Source of the DNA: Solihabitans fulvus
GTDB taxonomy: Bacteria; Actinomycetota; Actinomycetes; Mycobacteriales; Pseudonocardiaceae
Direction: 5' to 3'
Length of the DNA: 64,000 bases
Assembly (NCBI RefSeq): GCF_008386585.1
Contig: NZ_VUOB01000015.1
Coordinates: 29,963-93,962 of the forward strand
Under the pieces are notes generated by a model, which was not told the origin of the DNA, did not search any database, and saw only the letters and a list, made by a program, of their open reading frames with translations. Position numbers and translations under genes: made by a program. Of the stretch, positions 42,070 to 50,343 are shown piece after piece (the first letter of the stretch is position 1; each line of letters starts with the position of its first letter).

Positions 42070-44067
42070 ATGAGCACTCCGCGACTGCTCTCCAACCGCT
42101 ACGAAATCGGCGAGACGCTCGGCTACGGCGGGATGTCCGAAGTCCACCGGGGCAAGGACGTTCGGCTCAGCCGGGACGTGGCGGTGAAGGTGCTGCGCGC
42201 TGACCTCGCCAGGGACCCCCAGTTCCAGGAGCGGTTCCGGCGCGAGGCGCAGAACGCCGCCGCGCTGAACCACCCGGCCATCGTCGCCGTCTACGACACG
42301 GGCGAGACGCAGACCGAACACGGTCCGCTCCCCTACATCGTGATGGAGTACGTCGACGGCAGGACGCTGCGCGACATCGTCAAGACGCAGGGGCCGCTGT
42401 CGGGCAAACGGGCCATGGAGGTCATGGCCGACGTCTGCGCCGCGCTGGACTTCAGCCACCGGCACGGGATCGTGCACCGCGACGTCAAGCCGGCGAACGT
42501 GATGATCACCAAGACCGGCGCGGTCAAGGTGATGGACTTCGGCATCGCCCGCGCGGTGGCCGACGGCCAGGCCGCGGTGACGCAGACCGCAGCCGTGATA
42601 GGGACCGCCCAGTACCTCTCGCCGGAACAGGCCAGGGGCGAGGCCGTTGACGGCCGAAGCGACGTCTACGCGGCTGGCTGTGTGCTGTTCGAGCTGCTCA
42701 CCGGGGAGCCGCCGTTCACCGGCGACTCCCCCGTCGCGGTGGCCTACCAGCACGTGCGGGAGGACCCGAAGCCGCCGTCCACGCTGAACCCCAACGTCAC
42801 GCCCGCGCTGGACGCCATCGTGCTCAAGGCGATGGCCAAGGGCCCGGCCAACCGCTACCAGTCGGCCGCCGAGATGCGCGGCGACCTGGTGCGGGTGCTG
42901 TCCGGGCAGCGACCGTCCGCGCCATCCGTGATGACCGCGGCCGACCGCACCTCGCTGATGAACCAGGCGGGCCCGACCGAGGTCATGGGCGGCGGCCGGC
43001 ACCGGCCGACGACGATGGCCGACGACGACTACGACGACGAGTACGACGAGGAGGAGGAGCGCAGGGCGCGGCGGAAGAAGACCACCACCATCGTGCTGGT
43101 GGTCGTGGCGTGCCTGCTCCTCATCGGGCTCGCGGCGTGGCTGGTCTCCACCCTGTTGGGCGGCGGCAGCGCGAACAAGCAGGATCCCAACGCCAACAAG
43201 GTGAACGTGCCCAGCGTGGTCGGCAAGACCGGGCCAGACGCGTCGGCCGCGATCGGCAACGCCAGCCTGATCGCGAACCTCGTGAACCTCAAGTGCCAGA
43301 CGGACCCGGCCAAACCTTCCGATCCGGCGCCGTGCACCCAGGCCGACATCGGCAAGGTCATGAAGACCAGCCCGGCGGCCGGGACGTCGGTCGACAAGCG
43401 CTCGGCGGTGGACATCTACGTCGCGACCGCGGCGGACGCCGTGCCGGTGCCCAACCTGACCGGCAAGACGCTGGCCGAGGCGGGGCAGGCGCTGACGGCG
43501 GTCGGGTTGACGCTGGACCCGGCGCAGCCGCAGACGGAGGACGTCACCGACGACACCCTGATCGACAAGGTGTCCTCGCAGTCCCCGAGCGCGAGCGCGA
43601 GCGTGACCAAGGGCACCGCGGTCACCGTCAAGATCGGCAAGCAGACCAAGATCGCCGTCACCGACTACACGGGGCAGAGCTACGACAGCGCGCAGGGCGG
43701 GCTCACCGCGGTCGGCCTGCTGCCGAAGAAGGTCGAGGTCGACTCGGACAAGCCGATCGGCACGGTCGTCGACCAGAACCCCAAGAGCGGCAAGCTGGCC
43801 AAGGGCGGGACGGTCACCCTCCAGGTGTCGCGGGGGCCGAAGCTGACGATGCCCAACATCAAGGGCATGACCGTCCAGGACGCCAAGGACATGCTGGCCA
43901 ACCAGGGCTGGACGGGCTCCTTCACGCAGGGCACCAAGCAGACGACCGACCCGAACCAGAACGGCCTGATCTCCGACCAGGGCCTCCCGGTCGGCACCCC
44001 GCTCACCAAGGACCAGGCGATCCCGATCACGGTGTACCAGTTCAACATCCTGCCGACGACCAGGTAG
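42070..44067 (+). CDS. pknB: PknB: PASTA Ser/Thr protein kinase
   Basis: A 665-residue membrane kinase. Kinase domain at about 11-275: LGYGGMSEVHRGKD, VAVKVLR, catalytic Asp138 in HRDVKPANVMI, DFGIARAV and the activation loop TQTAAVIGTAQYLSPEQ with the Thr residues used for autophosphorylation. A juxtamembrane Asp/Glu/Tyr run (DDDYDDEYDEEEE) and basic RRKK lead to the helix at 338-362. Four PASTA domains follow at about 375-660. It senses wall precursors and phosphorylates FhaA, MviN, CwlM-like proteins and others. The ATG at 42070 is preferred over an upstream frame because the kinase fold starts there. Last gene of the operon. Confidence 0.95.
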   Translation: MSTPRLLSNRYEIGETLGYGGMSEVHRGKDVRLSRDVAVKVLRADLARDPQFQERFRREAQNAAALNHPAIVAVYDTGETQTEHGPLPYIVMEYVDGRTLRDIVKTQGPLSGKRAMEVMADVCAALDFSHRHGIVHRDVKPANVMITKTGAVKVMDFGIARAVADGQAAVTQTAAVIGTAQYLSPEQARGEAVDGRSDVYAAGCVLFELLTGEPPFTGDSPVAVAYQHVREDPKPPSTLNPNVTPALDAIVLKAMAKGPANRYQSAAEMRGDLVRVLSGQRPSAPSVMTAADRTSLMNQAGPTEVMGGGRHRPTTMADDDYDDEYDEEEERRARRKKTTTIVLVVVACLLLIGLAAWLVSTLLGGGSANKQDPNANKVNVPSVVGKTGPDASAAIGNASLIANLVNLKCQTDPAKPSDPAPCTQADIGKVMKTSPAAGTSVDKRSAVDIYVATAADAVPVPNLTGKTLAEAGQALTAVGLTLDPAQPQTEDVTDDTLIDKVSSQSPSASASVTKGTAVTVKIGKQTKIAVTDYTGQSYDSAQGGLTAVGLLPKKVEVDSDKPIGTVVDQNPKSGKLAKGGTVTLQVSRGPKLTMPNIKGMTVQDAKDMLANQGWTGSFTQGTKQTTDPNQNGLISDQGLPVGTPLTKDQAIPITVYQFNILPTTR

Positions 44068-44079
44068 CCGACCAGACGC

Positions 44080-44126
44080 ACAACGAGAAGGGAGCGGCCC
44101 GCTGCGGGCCGCTCCCTTCTCGTTGT
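44080..44126. terminator. Strong bidirectional terminator after pknB
   Basis: ACAACGAGAAGGGAGCGGCC and its reverse complement GGCCGCTCCCTTCTCGTTGT form a stem of more than 20 bp around a short GC loop at 44100-44106. It lies 13 bases after the pknB stop and also ends the converging amidotransferase gene. Confidence 0.9.
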
Positions 44127-44167
44127 CCAGTCCTTGTTCTGGCCGTGCGGCGTTCCGGCCGTGCGGC

Positions 44168-44809
44168 CTAGATCCTGGCCGCCGCCGCGAGCCTGCGCAT
44201 GTCCTGCTCCAGCGCGGCGACGGTCCCCTCGGGCACCTGGTGGCCGCACACGGCGAGCCAGTTGGCCAGCATGCGGTGGCCGCCGTCGGTGAGCACCGAC
44301 TCCGGGTGGAACTGCACGCCCTCGACGGGCAGCTCGCGGTGGCGCATCGCCATCACCACGCCGGACTCGGTGCGGCCGGTGACCTCGAACTCCGCTGGCA
44401 CGGTGTCGGGCAGCACGGTCAGCGAGTGATACCTGGTCGCGGTGAACGGGTCGGGCAGGCCGGCCAGCACGCCCCTGCCGTTGTGGTGCACCTGGCTGGT
44501 CTTGCCGTGCAGCAGCTCGGGGGCCAGGTCGACGGTGCCGCCCCAGACCGCGCCGATGGCCTGGTGGCCGAGGCACACGCCGAGCACGGGGATCCGCCGG
44601 TCCGCGCAGTGCCGGATCACGTCCATGCTCGCGCCTGCCCGGTCCGGCGTGCTCGGGCCGGGGCTGATCAGCACCCCGTCGAACTCGGCGATCTCGGCGA
44701 GGTCGACCGCGTCGTTGCGGCGCACCTCACAGTCCGCGCCGAGCTGGGCCAGGTACTGGACCAGGTTGTAGACGAAGCTGTCGTAGTTGTCGACCACGAG
44801 GACCCGCAT
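44168..44809 (-). CDS. Glutamine amidotransferase of anthranilate/aminodeoxychorismate synthase (TrpG/PabA)
   Basis: A 213-residue class I amidotransferase. The start MRVLVVDNYDSFVYNLVQYLAQLG is the family signature. The nucleophile Cys is in GVCLGHQAIG (about residue 79), and the His/Glu pair is in GVQFHPESVL. It releases ammonia from glutamine for a TrpE- or PabB-type partner, which is not in the window. The same gene sits beside pknB in mycobacteria (there called trpG) and often serves both folate and tryptophan synthesis, so I give no symbol. Confidence 0.93.
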   Translation of the reverse strand: MRVLVVDNYDSFVYNLVQYLAQLGADCEVRRNDAVDLAEIAEFDGVLISPGPSTPDRAGASMDVIRHCADRRIPVLGVCLGHQAIGAVWGGTVDLAPELLHGKTSQVHHNGRGVLAGLPDPFTATRYHSLTVLPDTVPAEFEVTGRTESGVVMAMRHRELPVEGVQFHPESVLTDGGHRMLANWLAVCGHQVPEGTVAALEQDMRRLAAAARI

Positions 44810-44874
44810 TGGCTAAGCCTAGAGCGCGGGGGCCGGGGTGCGGAGCTGTGGGGTTGCCCACCGGAGGGCAATCT

Positions 44875-44896
44875 TTAGGGCACCCTAACTTACTAT
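44875..44896 (+). promoter_or_regulatory. Iron-box-like palindrome overlapping a leaderless promoter
   Basis: TTAGGGCACCCTAA (44875-44888) resembles the core of DtxR/IdeR/DmdR iron boxes (TTAGGNTNACCTAA). A -10 element TACTAT follows at 44891-44896, seven bases before the ATG at 44904. Transcription would therefore begin at or next to the start codon, with the palindrome between -29 and -16. Confidence 0.45.
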
Positions 44897-44903
44897 CGAT
44901 GGC

Positions 44904-46250
44904 ATGAGTCGCCCACTGCGCGTGGCGGTCGTGGGCGCGGGCCCGGCCGGCATCTACGCCGCCGACATTCTCAGCAAGGCGGAGACCCCCGTCAGCGTCG
45001 ACCTGTTCGAGCGCCTGCCGGCGCCCTACGGGCTGATCCGCTACGGCGTCGCCCCGGACCACCCGAGGATCAAGGGAATCGTCAATGCCCTCCAGCGGGT
45101 GCTGGAGCGGCCGGGCATCCGGCTGTTCGGCAACGTCGAGTACGGCGTGGACATCAAGCTCGACGACCTGCGCGAGCACTACGACGCCGTCATCTTCAGC
45201 ACCGGCGCGGACCGCGACCGGCAGCTGGACGTGCCGGGTGTCGACCTGCCGGGCAGCTACGGCGCCGCCGACTTCGTCTCCTGGTACGACGGCCACCCCG
45301 ACGTGCCGAGGACCTGGCCGCTGCACGCGCGCGAGGTCGCCGTGCTCGGCGCCGGCAACGTCGCGCTCGACGTGGCGCGGGTGCTGGCCAAGACCGCCGA
45401 CGAGCTGCTGAGCACCGAGATCCCGGACAACGTCTACCAGGGCCTGCTGGCCAGCCCGGTCACCGACGTGCACGTGTTCGGGCGGCGCGGTCCCGCGCAG
45501 GCCAAGTTCACGCCGCTGGAGCTGCGCGAGCTCGACCACTCGCCGAACGTGGAAGTCATCGTGCACCCCGAGGACATCGAGTTCGACGCGGGCAGCATGA
45601 CCTCGATCCGGTCGAACAAGCAGGTCGAGATGGTCGTGCGGACGCTCCAGGAGTGGGCCATCCGGGACCCCGGCGACCGACCGCGCAGGCTGCACCTGCA
45701 CTTCCTGCACAGCCCGGTGGAGATCCTCGGCGACGAGCACGTCACCGGGCTGCGCACCGAGCGCACCAGGCTCACCGGCGACGGCAACGTCGAGGGCACC
45801 GGCGAGTTCCACGACTGGCCGGTGCAGGCCGTCTACCGCGCGGTCGGCTACCTCGGCACGAACCTGGCCGACCTGCCCTTCGAGCACGGTTCCGGCACGG
45901 TGCCGCACGCGGCGGGCCGGGTGCTCGACCTCGACGAGCTGGCCGTGCCCGGCGTGTACGTGACCGGCTGGATCAAGCGGGGCCCGGTCGGCCTGATCGG
46001 GCACACCAAGGGCGACGCGCTGGAGACCGTGACGAGCCTGCTCGCGGACGCGCCGACGCTGACCGAGCCGCCGAGGCCGGACCCGGCCGCCGTGCCGAGG
46101 TTCCTGGCGCAGCGCGGCGTCCCGTTCACCACCCTGGACGGCTGGCGGCGGCTCGACGGCCACGAGCTGGCGCTCGGCGCCGCGGCGGGCCGCGAGCGGA
46201 TCAAGGTCGTCGACCGCGACCAGCTGGTGTCGATCTCCCGGACCGAGTAG
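44904..46250 (+). CDS. Ferredoxin/adrenodoxin-type NADP reductase (FprA-like)
   Basis: A 448-residue flavoprotein. The FAD site is VVGAGPAGIYAADIL at about 8-22, followed by LPAPYGLIRYGVAPDHPRIKG, a hallmark of FprA/adrenodoxin reductases. The NADPH site is VLGAGNVALDVARVLAKT at about 150. GVYVTGWIKRGPVGLIGHTKGDA is the C-terminal FAD-contact block. It moves electrons between NADPH and ferredoxins for P450s or iron release. No ribosome-binding site is seen and the promoter abuts the ATG, so a leaderless mRNA is likely. An iron-box-like palindrome suggests iron control. Confidence 0.93.
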   Translation: MSRPLRVAVVGAGPAGIYAADILSKAETPVSVDLFERLPAPYGLIRYGVAPDHPRIKGIVNALQRVLERPGIRLFGNVEYGVDIKLDDLREHYDAVIFSTGADRDRQLDVPGVDLPGSYGAADFVSWYDGHPDVPRTWPLHAREVAVLGAGNVALDVARVLAKTADELLSTEIPDNVYQGLLASPVTDVHVFGRRGPAQAKFTPLELRELDHSPNVEVIVHPEDIEFDAGSMTSIRSNKQVEMVVRTLQEWAIRDPGDRPRRLHLHFLHSPVEILGDEHVTGLRTERTRLTGDGNVEGTGEFHDWPVQAVYRAVGYLGTNLADLPFEHGSGTVPHAAGRVLDLDELAVPGVYVTGWIKRGPVGLIGHTKGDALETVTSLLADAPTLTEPPRPDPAAVPRFLAQRGVPFTTLDGWRRLDGHELALGAAAGRERIKVVDRDQLVSISRTE

Positions 46251-46256
46251 CCGGCG

Positions 46257-46290
46257 CGGGCTCCCCGCGCACACGTGTGCGGGGAGCCCG
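46257..46290. terminator. Palindromic terminator between convergent genes
   Basis: CGGGCTCCCCGC (46257-46268) pairs with GCGGGGAGCCCG (46279-46290), and the inner CACAC/GTGTG continues the stem. It lies 7 bases after the reductase stop and 7 bases before the stop of the small membrane gene on the other strand. Confidence 0.85.
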
Positions 46291-46296
46291 GCGGCC

Positions 46297-46452
46297 TCAG
46301 CCGGTCGTGACGTGGTTGAACGGCAGCTTCGGCTCGGCCCACGGGAAGACCACGAACATCAGCAACGCCAGCACGGCGAGCACCAGCAGCGTGGCCAGCG
46401 CGATGCGCAGCGCGATCGGCCCCGGCAGGTGCCGCCAGATCCACGCGTACAT
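46297..46452 (-). CDS. Small single-span membrane protein downstream of sortase E
   Basis: A 51-residue protein, MYAWIWRHLPG followed by one helix (ALRIALATLLVLAVLALLMFVVFPWAE) and a short outside tail ending FNHVTTG. The ATG shares its last base with the sortase stop (TGATG), so it is translated with the sortase. Small membrane proteins at this place occur in related genomes. It may help sortase localisation; this is inference. Confidence 0.8.
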   Translation of the reverse strand: MYAWIWRHLPGPIALRIALATLLVLAVLALLMFVVFPWAEPKLPFNHVTTG

Positions 46453-47705
46453 CAACGCTCCTTCAGTTCCTGCGGCGTCTCCCCGGCCTTGAGCTGCGCC
46501 TTCGGAATCTGCCTGCTCAGCACGGCGTGCACGATCAACCGCTCTTTCGCCGAGAACTGCGGGTGACAGGTGGTCAGGGTGAGCAGCGCCGCCTGCTGGC
46601 CCGCGCTCGGCGGCTGGCCGTAGGGCACCGGGGCGATCACCGCGCCCTGGGTAGGCAGCACGATCTCCTGGCCGACCGTCTTGTCGTAGGGGGCGCCGAG
46701 CGGCTGCACCTTGTTGGTGGCGCACTTGGCCGCCTTGCCCTTGCCCTCGGCCCAGCCGGCGATCTCGTCCTGCTTGGGCAGCATCCGGTAGACGAACCAG
46801 TCGGTCTGCGTCTCGATGACGATGGCGTCGCAGGAGTTCAGCAGGTCGAGGTCGTTGAACGGCGCGCCCTTGCCGACGCGGTGCCCCGCGACGGCGAAGT
46901 TGCCCTGCTGGCCCGGCAGCGCGGTGCCCTTGTAGTGCCCAGGCCCGATCTCCAGGTCCGCGTCGGTGGTGCCCTCGACGATGGTGAACTTGTAGTCGGG
47001 GCCGAACGTCGGGATGTAGAGCTTGGCGAAGCCCTGCCCGTCGGCCAGCGAGTAGTGCGCGCTGCGCTGCTGGTCGCCGCCGACGGTGTTGGAGCCCCAC
47101 TCCTTGTTCAGCTCCGCCGCCGCGTCGGCCTGCTTGCCGGCCGAGATCCAGTCGGTCACGTAGACCTCGTAGATCACGAAGAGCAGCATGACCAGGCCGG
47201 CGGTGATGAACAGCTCGCCGACCGTGCGGACCGTCTTGCGCACCGGCCCGTCCGCCGGGACATCCGGTGCTGGCTGCTCGTCCGCGTCCAGCTCCTCGTC
47301 GTGGTCGTAGTCGTGGTCGTAGTAGGGGTCGTCCTCGTCCCCATACTCCCCGTGCCCGCCGTAGAGCCCGTGTTCTGGCTCGTCCTCGATCCGGGGAATC
47401 ACCTCTGTGGGTGATTCGGGCACGCGGGCCCTCGGCGGCAGGACCGGCGGCCGGCCGGGCGGGCCAAGCGGCGGACGACTCGGCATCGCGCCCTGCGGCG
47501 GCCTCGGCGGCCGCTGCGGCGCGGGCGGCAGCAGACTGCCTGAGAAACTGGTCCGTTCGGCGGGACGCTGCTGCGGCCGGTCATCTAACCTTGGCAACCG
47601 CTGCGTCAGTTCCGCCTCGGAAGGTGGTGGATCCTGCCGCGAACGGGGTCGCCGAGGCGGCGGACCCGGAGGCGTTGCTCTGGGTGCCGGTGGGTCGTCG
47701 CTCAC
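46452..47705 (-). CDS. Class E sortase
   Basis: A 417-residue membrane transpeptidase. Residues 1-150 are Pro/Arg/Asp-rich and cytoplasmic, with an acidic DEDDPYYDHDYDHDEELD run. A helix at about 163-183 (TVGELFITAGLVMLLFVIYEV) anchors it. The catalytic domain has His in VAGHRVGKGAPF, Cys380 in TLTTCHP and Arg in KERLIVHAV. Class E enzymes cut LAxTG signals, and an LANTG protein is encoded at 29312-29953. I chose GTG at 47705 because GGGAGG lies 7 bases upstream; a longer frame adds 12 residues. A small membrane gene is coupled downstream. Confidence 0.92.
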   Translation of the reverse strand: MSDDPPAPRATPPGPPPRRPRSRQDPPPSEAELTQRLPRLDDRPQQRPAERTSFSGSLLPPAPQRPPRPPQGAMPSRPPLGPPGRPPVLPPRARVPESPTEVIPRIEDEPEHGLYGGHGEYGDEDDPYYDHDYDHDEELDADEQPAPDVPADGPVRKTVRTVGELFITAGLVMLLFVIYEVYVTDWISAGKQADAAAELNKEWGSNTVGGDQQRSAHYSLADGQGFAKLYIPTFGPDYKFTIVEGTTDADLEIGPGHYKGTALPGQQGNFAVAGHRVGKGAPFNDLDLLNSCDAIVIETQTDWFVYRMLPKQDEIAGWAEGKGKAAKCATNKVQPLGAPYDKTVGQEIVLPTQGAVIAPVPYGQPPSAGQQAALLTLTTCHPQFSAKERLIVHAVLSRQIPKAQLKAGETPQELKER

Positions 47706-47857
47706 CGAGGAACCTCCCGAGCCGTGGCTGGACCTGAACAAAGCGGGTCAACAGGTGGTTCGCTGACCCGCCCGGTTACGTTAACGTGTTGCCCCAGCAG
47801 TGGACGTGAAGTCACGGCCACTGACGATCAGAGCGCTCGACGTCAGGCGAGGACAGT

Positions 47858-48124
47858 ATGCCCAAGTCCAAGGTCCGCAAGAAGGCCGTTTACACCGCGC
47901 CGGCCGATCGACGCACGCCCGTCAAGGTCAAGGCGGCCGGCCCGTCACACCCGATCTACATCGCGGTGATGCTCGCGATGATGCTGCTCGGTCTTGCCTG
48001 GCTGGTGGTGAACTACATCGCAGGCGACAAGGTCCCGGTGATGAAGGACCTCGGCTCGTGGAACTTCGGCATTGGTTTCGCGCTGATGATCTCCGGCCTG
48101 CTGATGACCATGCGCTGGCGCTGA
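47858..48124 (+). CDS. crgA: CrgA cell division inhibitor protein
   Basis: An 88-residue protein of the CrgA family. The basic cytoplasmic tail ([19 protein letters not shown]) is followed by two helices ([22 protein letters not shown] and [20 protein letters not shown]) and ends RWR. The [20 protein letters not shown] and NFGIGFALM blocks are diagnostic. CrgA recruits or holds back FtsZ-ring and wall-synthesis proteins in actinomycetes. Its position between sortase E and the gyrase region is conserved. A 12-bp hairpin follows the stop. Confidence 0.95.
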   Translation: MPKSKVRKKAVYTAPADRRTPVKVKAAGPSHPIYIAVMLAMMLLGLAWLVVNYIAGDKVPVMKDLGSWNFGIGFALMISGLLMTMRWR

Positions 48125-48143
48125 ATCACGCACCGTGCCCACC

Positions 48144-48170
48144 GACCCGGACGTGTCACACGTCCGGGTC
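48144..48170 (+). terminator. Hairpin terminator after crgA
   Basis: GACCCGGACGTG and CACGTCCGGGTC form a perfect 12-bp stem with a TCA loop, 20 bases after the crgA stop. No T run follows. Confidence 0.8.
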
Positions 48171-48254
48171 GCTGCACGTTCAGCCCAAGTTCACCCAGTT
48201 CACCTGCCGGTCACCGAAACACACGGGTGTAACTCATCCCCACTGGGGACAACC

Positions 48255-48316
48255 CCTGTGGACAACCTTGCGCAATTTTGCACAAGGGCCGGTGACGGGC
48301 TTCAGTTGTCCACAGG
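48255..48316. promoter_or_regulatory. Inverted DnaA-box pair around an inner palindrome
   Basis: CCTGTGGACAAC (48255-48266) and GTTGTCCACAGG (48305-48316) are exact reverse complements; each contains a perfect actinobacterial DnaA box (TTGTCCACA). Between them is CTTGCGCAA-TT-TTGCACAAG, an inverted repeat with one mismatch. The block lies between crgA and the PH-like gene and ends 31 bases before the GTG start. Confidence 0.55.
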
Positions 48317-48347
48317 ATCCCGCCCGAAGTACGGAACACTTGCGGAC

Positions 48348-48761
48348 GTGACAGCACGGACATGGTCCCCGCAGGCCGCGCTCGTCGGCCTCGCCTGGGT
48401 GCTCGCGGCCGGCGCGCTGGCGCTGGCCCTGTTCCGCGACAACGCCCCAGGACGGCTGCTGATGGCGGTCGCCACGGTCTGCCTCGGCCTGCTGGCCCTG
48501 CACGGCACCGTGGCCAGGCCGAGGCTGACCGCCGACGAGACCGGGCTGACGGTCCGCACGCTGCGCGGCGCCCGGCACTGGGACTGGCCGGACGTCAGCG
48601 CCCGCCTGGTGCACAGCAGGCGACTGGCCCGCACCACGGCCGTGCTCGAACTGGACTTCCGCGAGCCCGACGGCGAGGAGCACCTGGTCGTGCTCACCAG
48701 GATCGACCTCGGCGAGGACCCCGAGGACGTCCTCGAGGCCCTGCGCGAGCTGCGTCCCTAG
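48348..48761 (+). CDS. PH-domain-like membrane protein
   Basis: A 137-residue protein. Two helices open the chain (AALVGLAWVLAAGALALALF and GRLLMAVATVCLGLLALHG). A small beta-rich domain of the bacterial PH type follows: ADETGLTVRTLRGARHWDWPDVSARLVHSRRLARTTAVLELDF. It ends in a helix with EDVLEALRELRP. The start is GTG at 48348, giving the usual short N-terminus; the open frame continues upstream through the DnaA-box region and is not credible there. Genes of this type accompany crgA and rhomboid genes in relatives. Function unknown. Confidence 0.82.
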   Translation: MTARTWSPQAALVGLAWVLAAGALALALFRDNAPGRLLMAVATVCLGLLALHGTVARPRLTADETGLTVRTLRGARHWDWPDVSARLVHSRRLARTTAVLELDFREPDGEEHLVVLTRIDLGEDPEDVLEALRELRP

Positions 48762-48772
48762 CCTCTGGGCCC

Positions 48773-49690
48773 CTAGCCCCTGGGGCAGTAGATCCCGACG
48801 CCGACGTCCTGGCAGCCCAGCTGGGACGTGCGGACCACGATCAACACGACGAGCACGGCCAGCAGCGCCACCATCGTGGCGATCTGCAACGGCGTCCGGC
48901 GCGCGGGCGGCGCGTAGACCAGGCCAGCGGTGGCCGCCGCCCCGACCACCAGGCCGCCGAGGTGCCCGAGCAGCGAGATGCCCGGCAGCGACACGCTGAT
49001 GATCAGGTTCATCGCGATCACGCCGATCGCCGACTTCGGGTCGAGCCGCAGCCGGACCAGCGCGACCAGCAGGCCGCCCATCAGCCCGAAGATCGCGCCG
49101 GACGCGCCGACGACCGGCACGTCCGGTGCGCCGAACAGGTACACCGACACGCCGCCGCCGATGAGCGCGAGCACGTACAGGCCGACGAACCGAACCCGGC
49201 CGAGCACCAGCTCCATGTCCCGGCCAAGCACCCACAGCGCCACCATGTTCAGGACGAGGTGGATGGGGTTGACGTGCAGGAAACCCGAGGTGATCAGGTT
49301 CCACCACGAGCCGGCCGACGCGCGTTGCGGCCAGAGCAGCCAGTCGACGTAGAGGTTCGACGACCGCAGGTCGAACACGCTCTTCGCCTGGACCGCTGTG
49401 ATCGCGAAGATCACCACGTTGATCGCGATCAACACCGGTGTCACCACCGGCTTGCTGACCAGCTCGGCACCGGCCACGGTCACCGGCCGGCGGACGGTCC
49501 GCCGCGCCTGGTTGACGCAGTCGACGCACTGGTAGCCCACCGGGGCCTCGCGAAGGCATTCCGGGCAGGCCGGACGTTCGCACCTGGCGCAGCGCAGGCC
49601 GGTGGGCCGGTCGGGATGTCGCACGCACGCCGGCAGTTCCGGCTGCGCCCCGACCGGCCCATCGGCCGGTGGAACGGGAGGGGTCGTCAC
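48773..49690 (-). CDS. Rhomboid family intramembrane serine protease
   Basis: A 305-residue membrane protein. The N-terminus carries a B-box-like zinc finger (CVRHPDRPTGLRCARCERPACPECLREAPVG, then QCVDC) typical of actinobacterial rhomboids. Six helices follow. The catalytic Ser is in VVGASGAIFGLMGG and the His in LLGHLGGLVVGA; HVNPIHLVLNMVALWVLG is the conserved helix-2 block. It would cut membrane-bound substrates; none is known here. It converges on the PH-like gene with 11 bases between stops and is followed upstream by the cyclophilin gene after 10 bases. Confidence 0.92.
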   Translation of the reverse strand: MTTPPVPPADGPVGAQPELPACVRHPDRPTGLRCARCERPACPECLREAPVGYQCVDCVNQARRTVRRPVTVAGAELVSKPVVTPVLIAINVVIFAITAVQAKSVFDLRSSNLYVDWLLWPQRASAGSWWNLITSGFLHVNPIHLVLNMVALWVLGRDMELVLGRVRFVGLYVLALIGGGVSVYLFGAPDVPVVGASGAIFGLMGGLLVALVRLRLDPKSAIGVIAMNLIISVSLPGISLLGHLGGLVVGAAATAGLVYAPPARRTPLQIATMVALLAVLVVLIVVRTSQLGCQDVGVGIYCPRG

Positions 49691-49700
49691 CGTCGTCCGG

Positions 49701-50249
49701 TCAGGCGCGTTCGATCACAAGCTGCTCGATCACGACGTCGGTGACCGGCCGGTCACCGGCGCCCGTCGGCGTCTTGCCGATCGCGTCGACCACCTGCTCC
49801 GACTTCTCGTCGGCGACCACGCCGAAGATGGTGTGCTTGAAGTTCAGCCAGGTCGTCGGCGCCACCGTGATGAAGAACTGGGAGCCGTTGCTGTTCGGGC
49901 CCGCGTTGGCCATCGCCAGCAGGTACGGCTTGTCGAACTGGAGCTCGCTGTTGAACTCGTCGGCGAACTTGTAGCCGGGACCGCCGCGACCGGTGCCGGT
50001 CGGGTCGCCGGTCTGAAGCATGAAGCCGTCGATCACGCGGTGGAACAGGGTGCCGTCGTAGAACGGACCCGAGGACTCGCCCTTGGCGTTGGGCTCCGTG
50101 TACGCCTTGGTGCCCTCGGCGAGGCCCACGAAGTTGGCCACCGTCTTGGGGGCGTGGTCGGGGAAGAGGTTCAGTCGGATGTCGCCCAGCGAGGTGCGCA
50201 GGGTCGCCGTTACCTTCGCCCCAACGAGCGATTCATTGCTGTCAGCCAC
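49701..50249 (-). CDS. ppiA: Cyclophilin-type peptidyl-prolyl isomerase (PpiA)
   Basis: A 182-residue cytoplasmic cyclophilin that speeds up proline isomerisation in folding proteins. The active-site blocks are GTLFHRVIDGFMLQTGDPTGTGRGGPGY and MANAGPNSNGSQFFITVAPTTWLN, with the conserved Arg and Phe. It has no signal peptide. The GTG at 50249 is chosen because the fold begins soon after (KVTATLRTSLGDIRLNLF); the longer frame gives an Arg-rich extension. The place near gyrA matches ppiA of mycobacteria. The rhomboid gene follows after 10 bases, so they are probably one transcript. Confidence 0.93.
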   Translation of the reverse strand: MADSNESLVGAKVTATLRTSLGDIRLNLFPDHAPKTVANFVGLAEGTKAYTEPNAKGESSGPFYDGTLFHRVIDGFMLQTGDPTGTGRGGPGYKFADEFNSELQFDKPYLLAMANAGPNSNGSQFFITVAPTTWLNFKHTIFGVVADEKSEQVVDAIGKTPTGAGDRPVTDVVIEQLVIERA

Positions 50250-50343
50250 CCGACCATCGTGCCATCCATCGGCGGGAAACCGGGGGAAGGGGCACGATAG
50301 ACGGGTACGGATCGTGATTCGTCGACAGCTTCTGGAGCAGATA

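Noticed and set aside
44875..44888. Full-length IdeR/DtxR box
   Set aside because: Only a 14-bp palindrome is present rather than the 19-bp consensus, so it is kept as a candidate only.
48135..48347. Longer N-terminus for the PH-like gene
   Set aside because: The open frame upstream of 48348 crosses the crgA terminator and DnaA-box block and has no ribosome-binding site.
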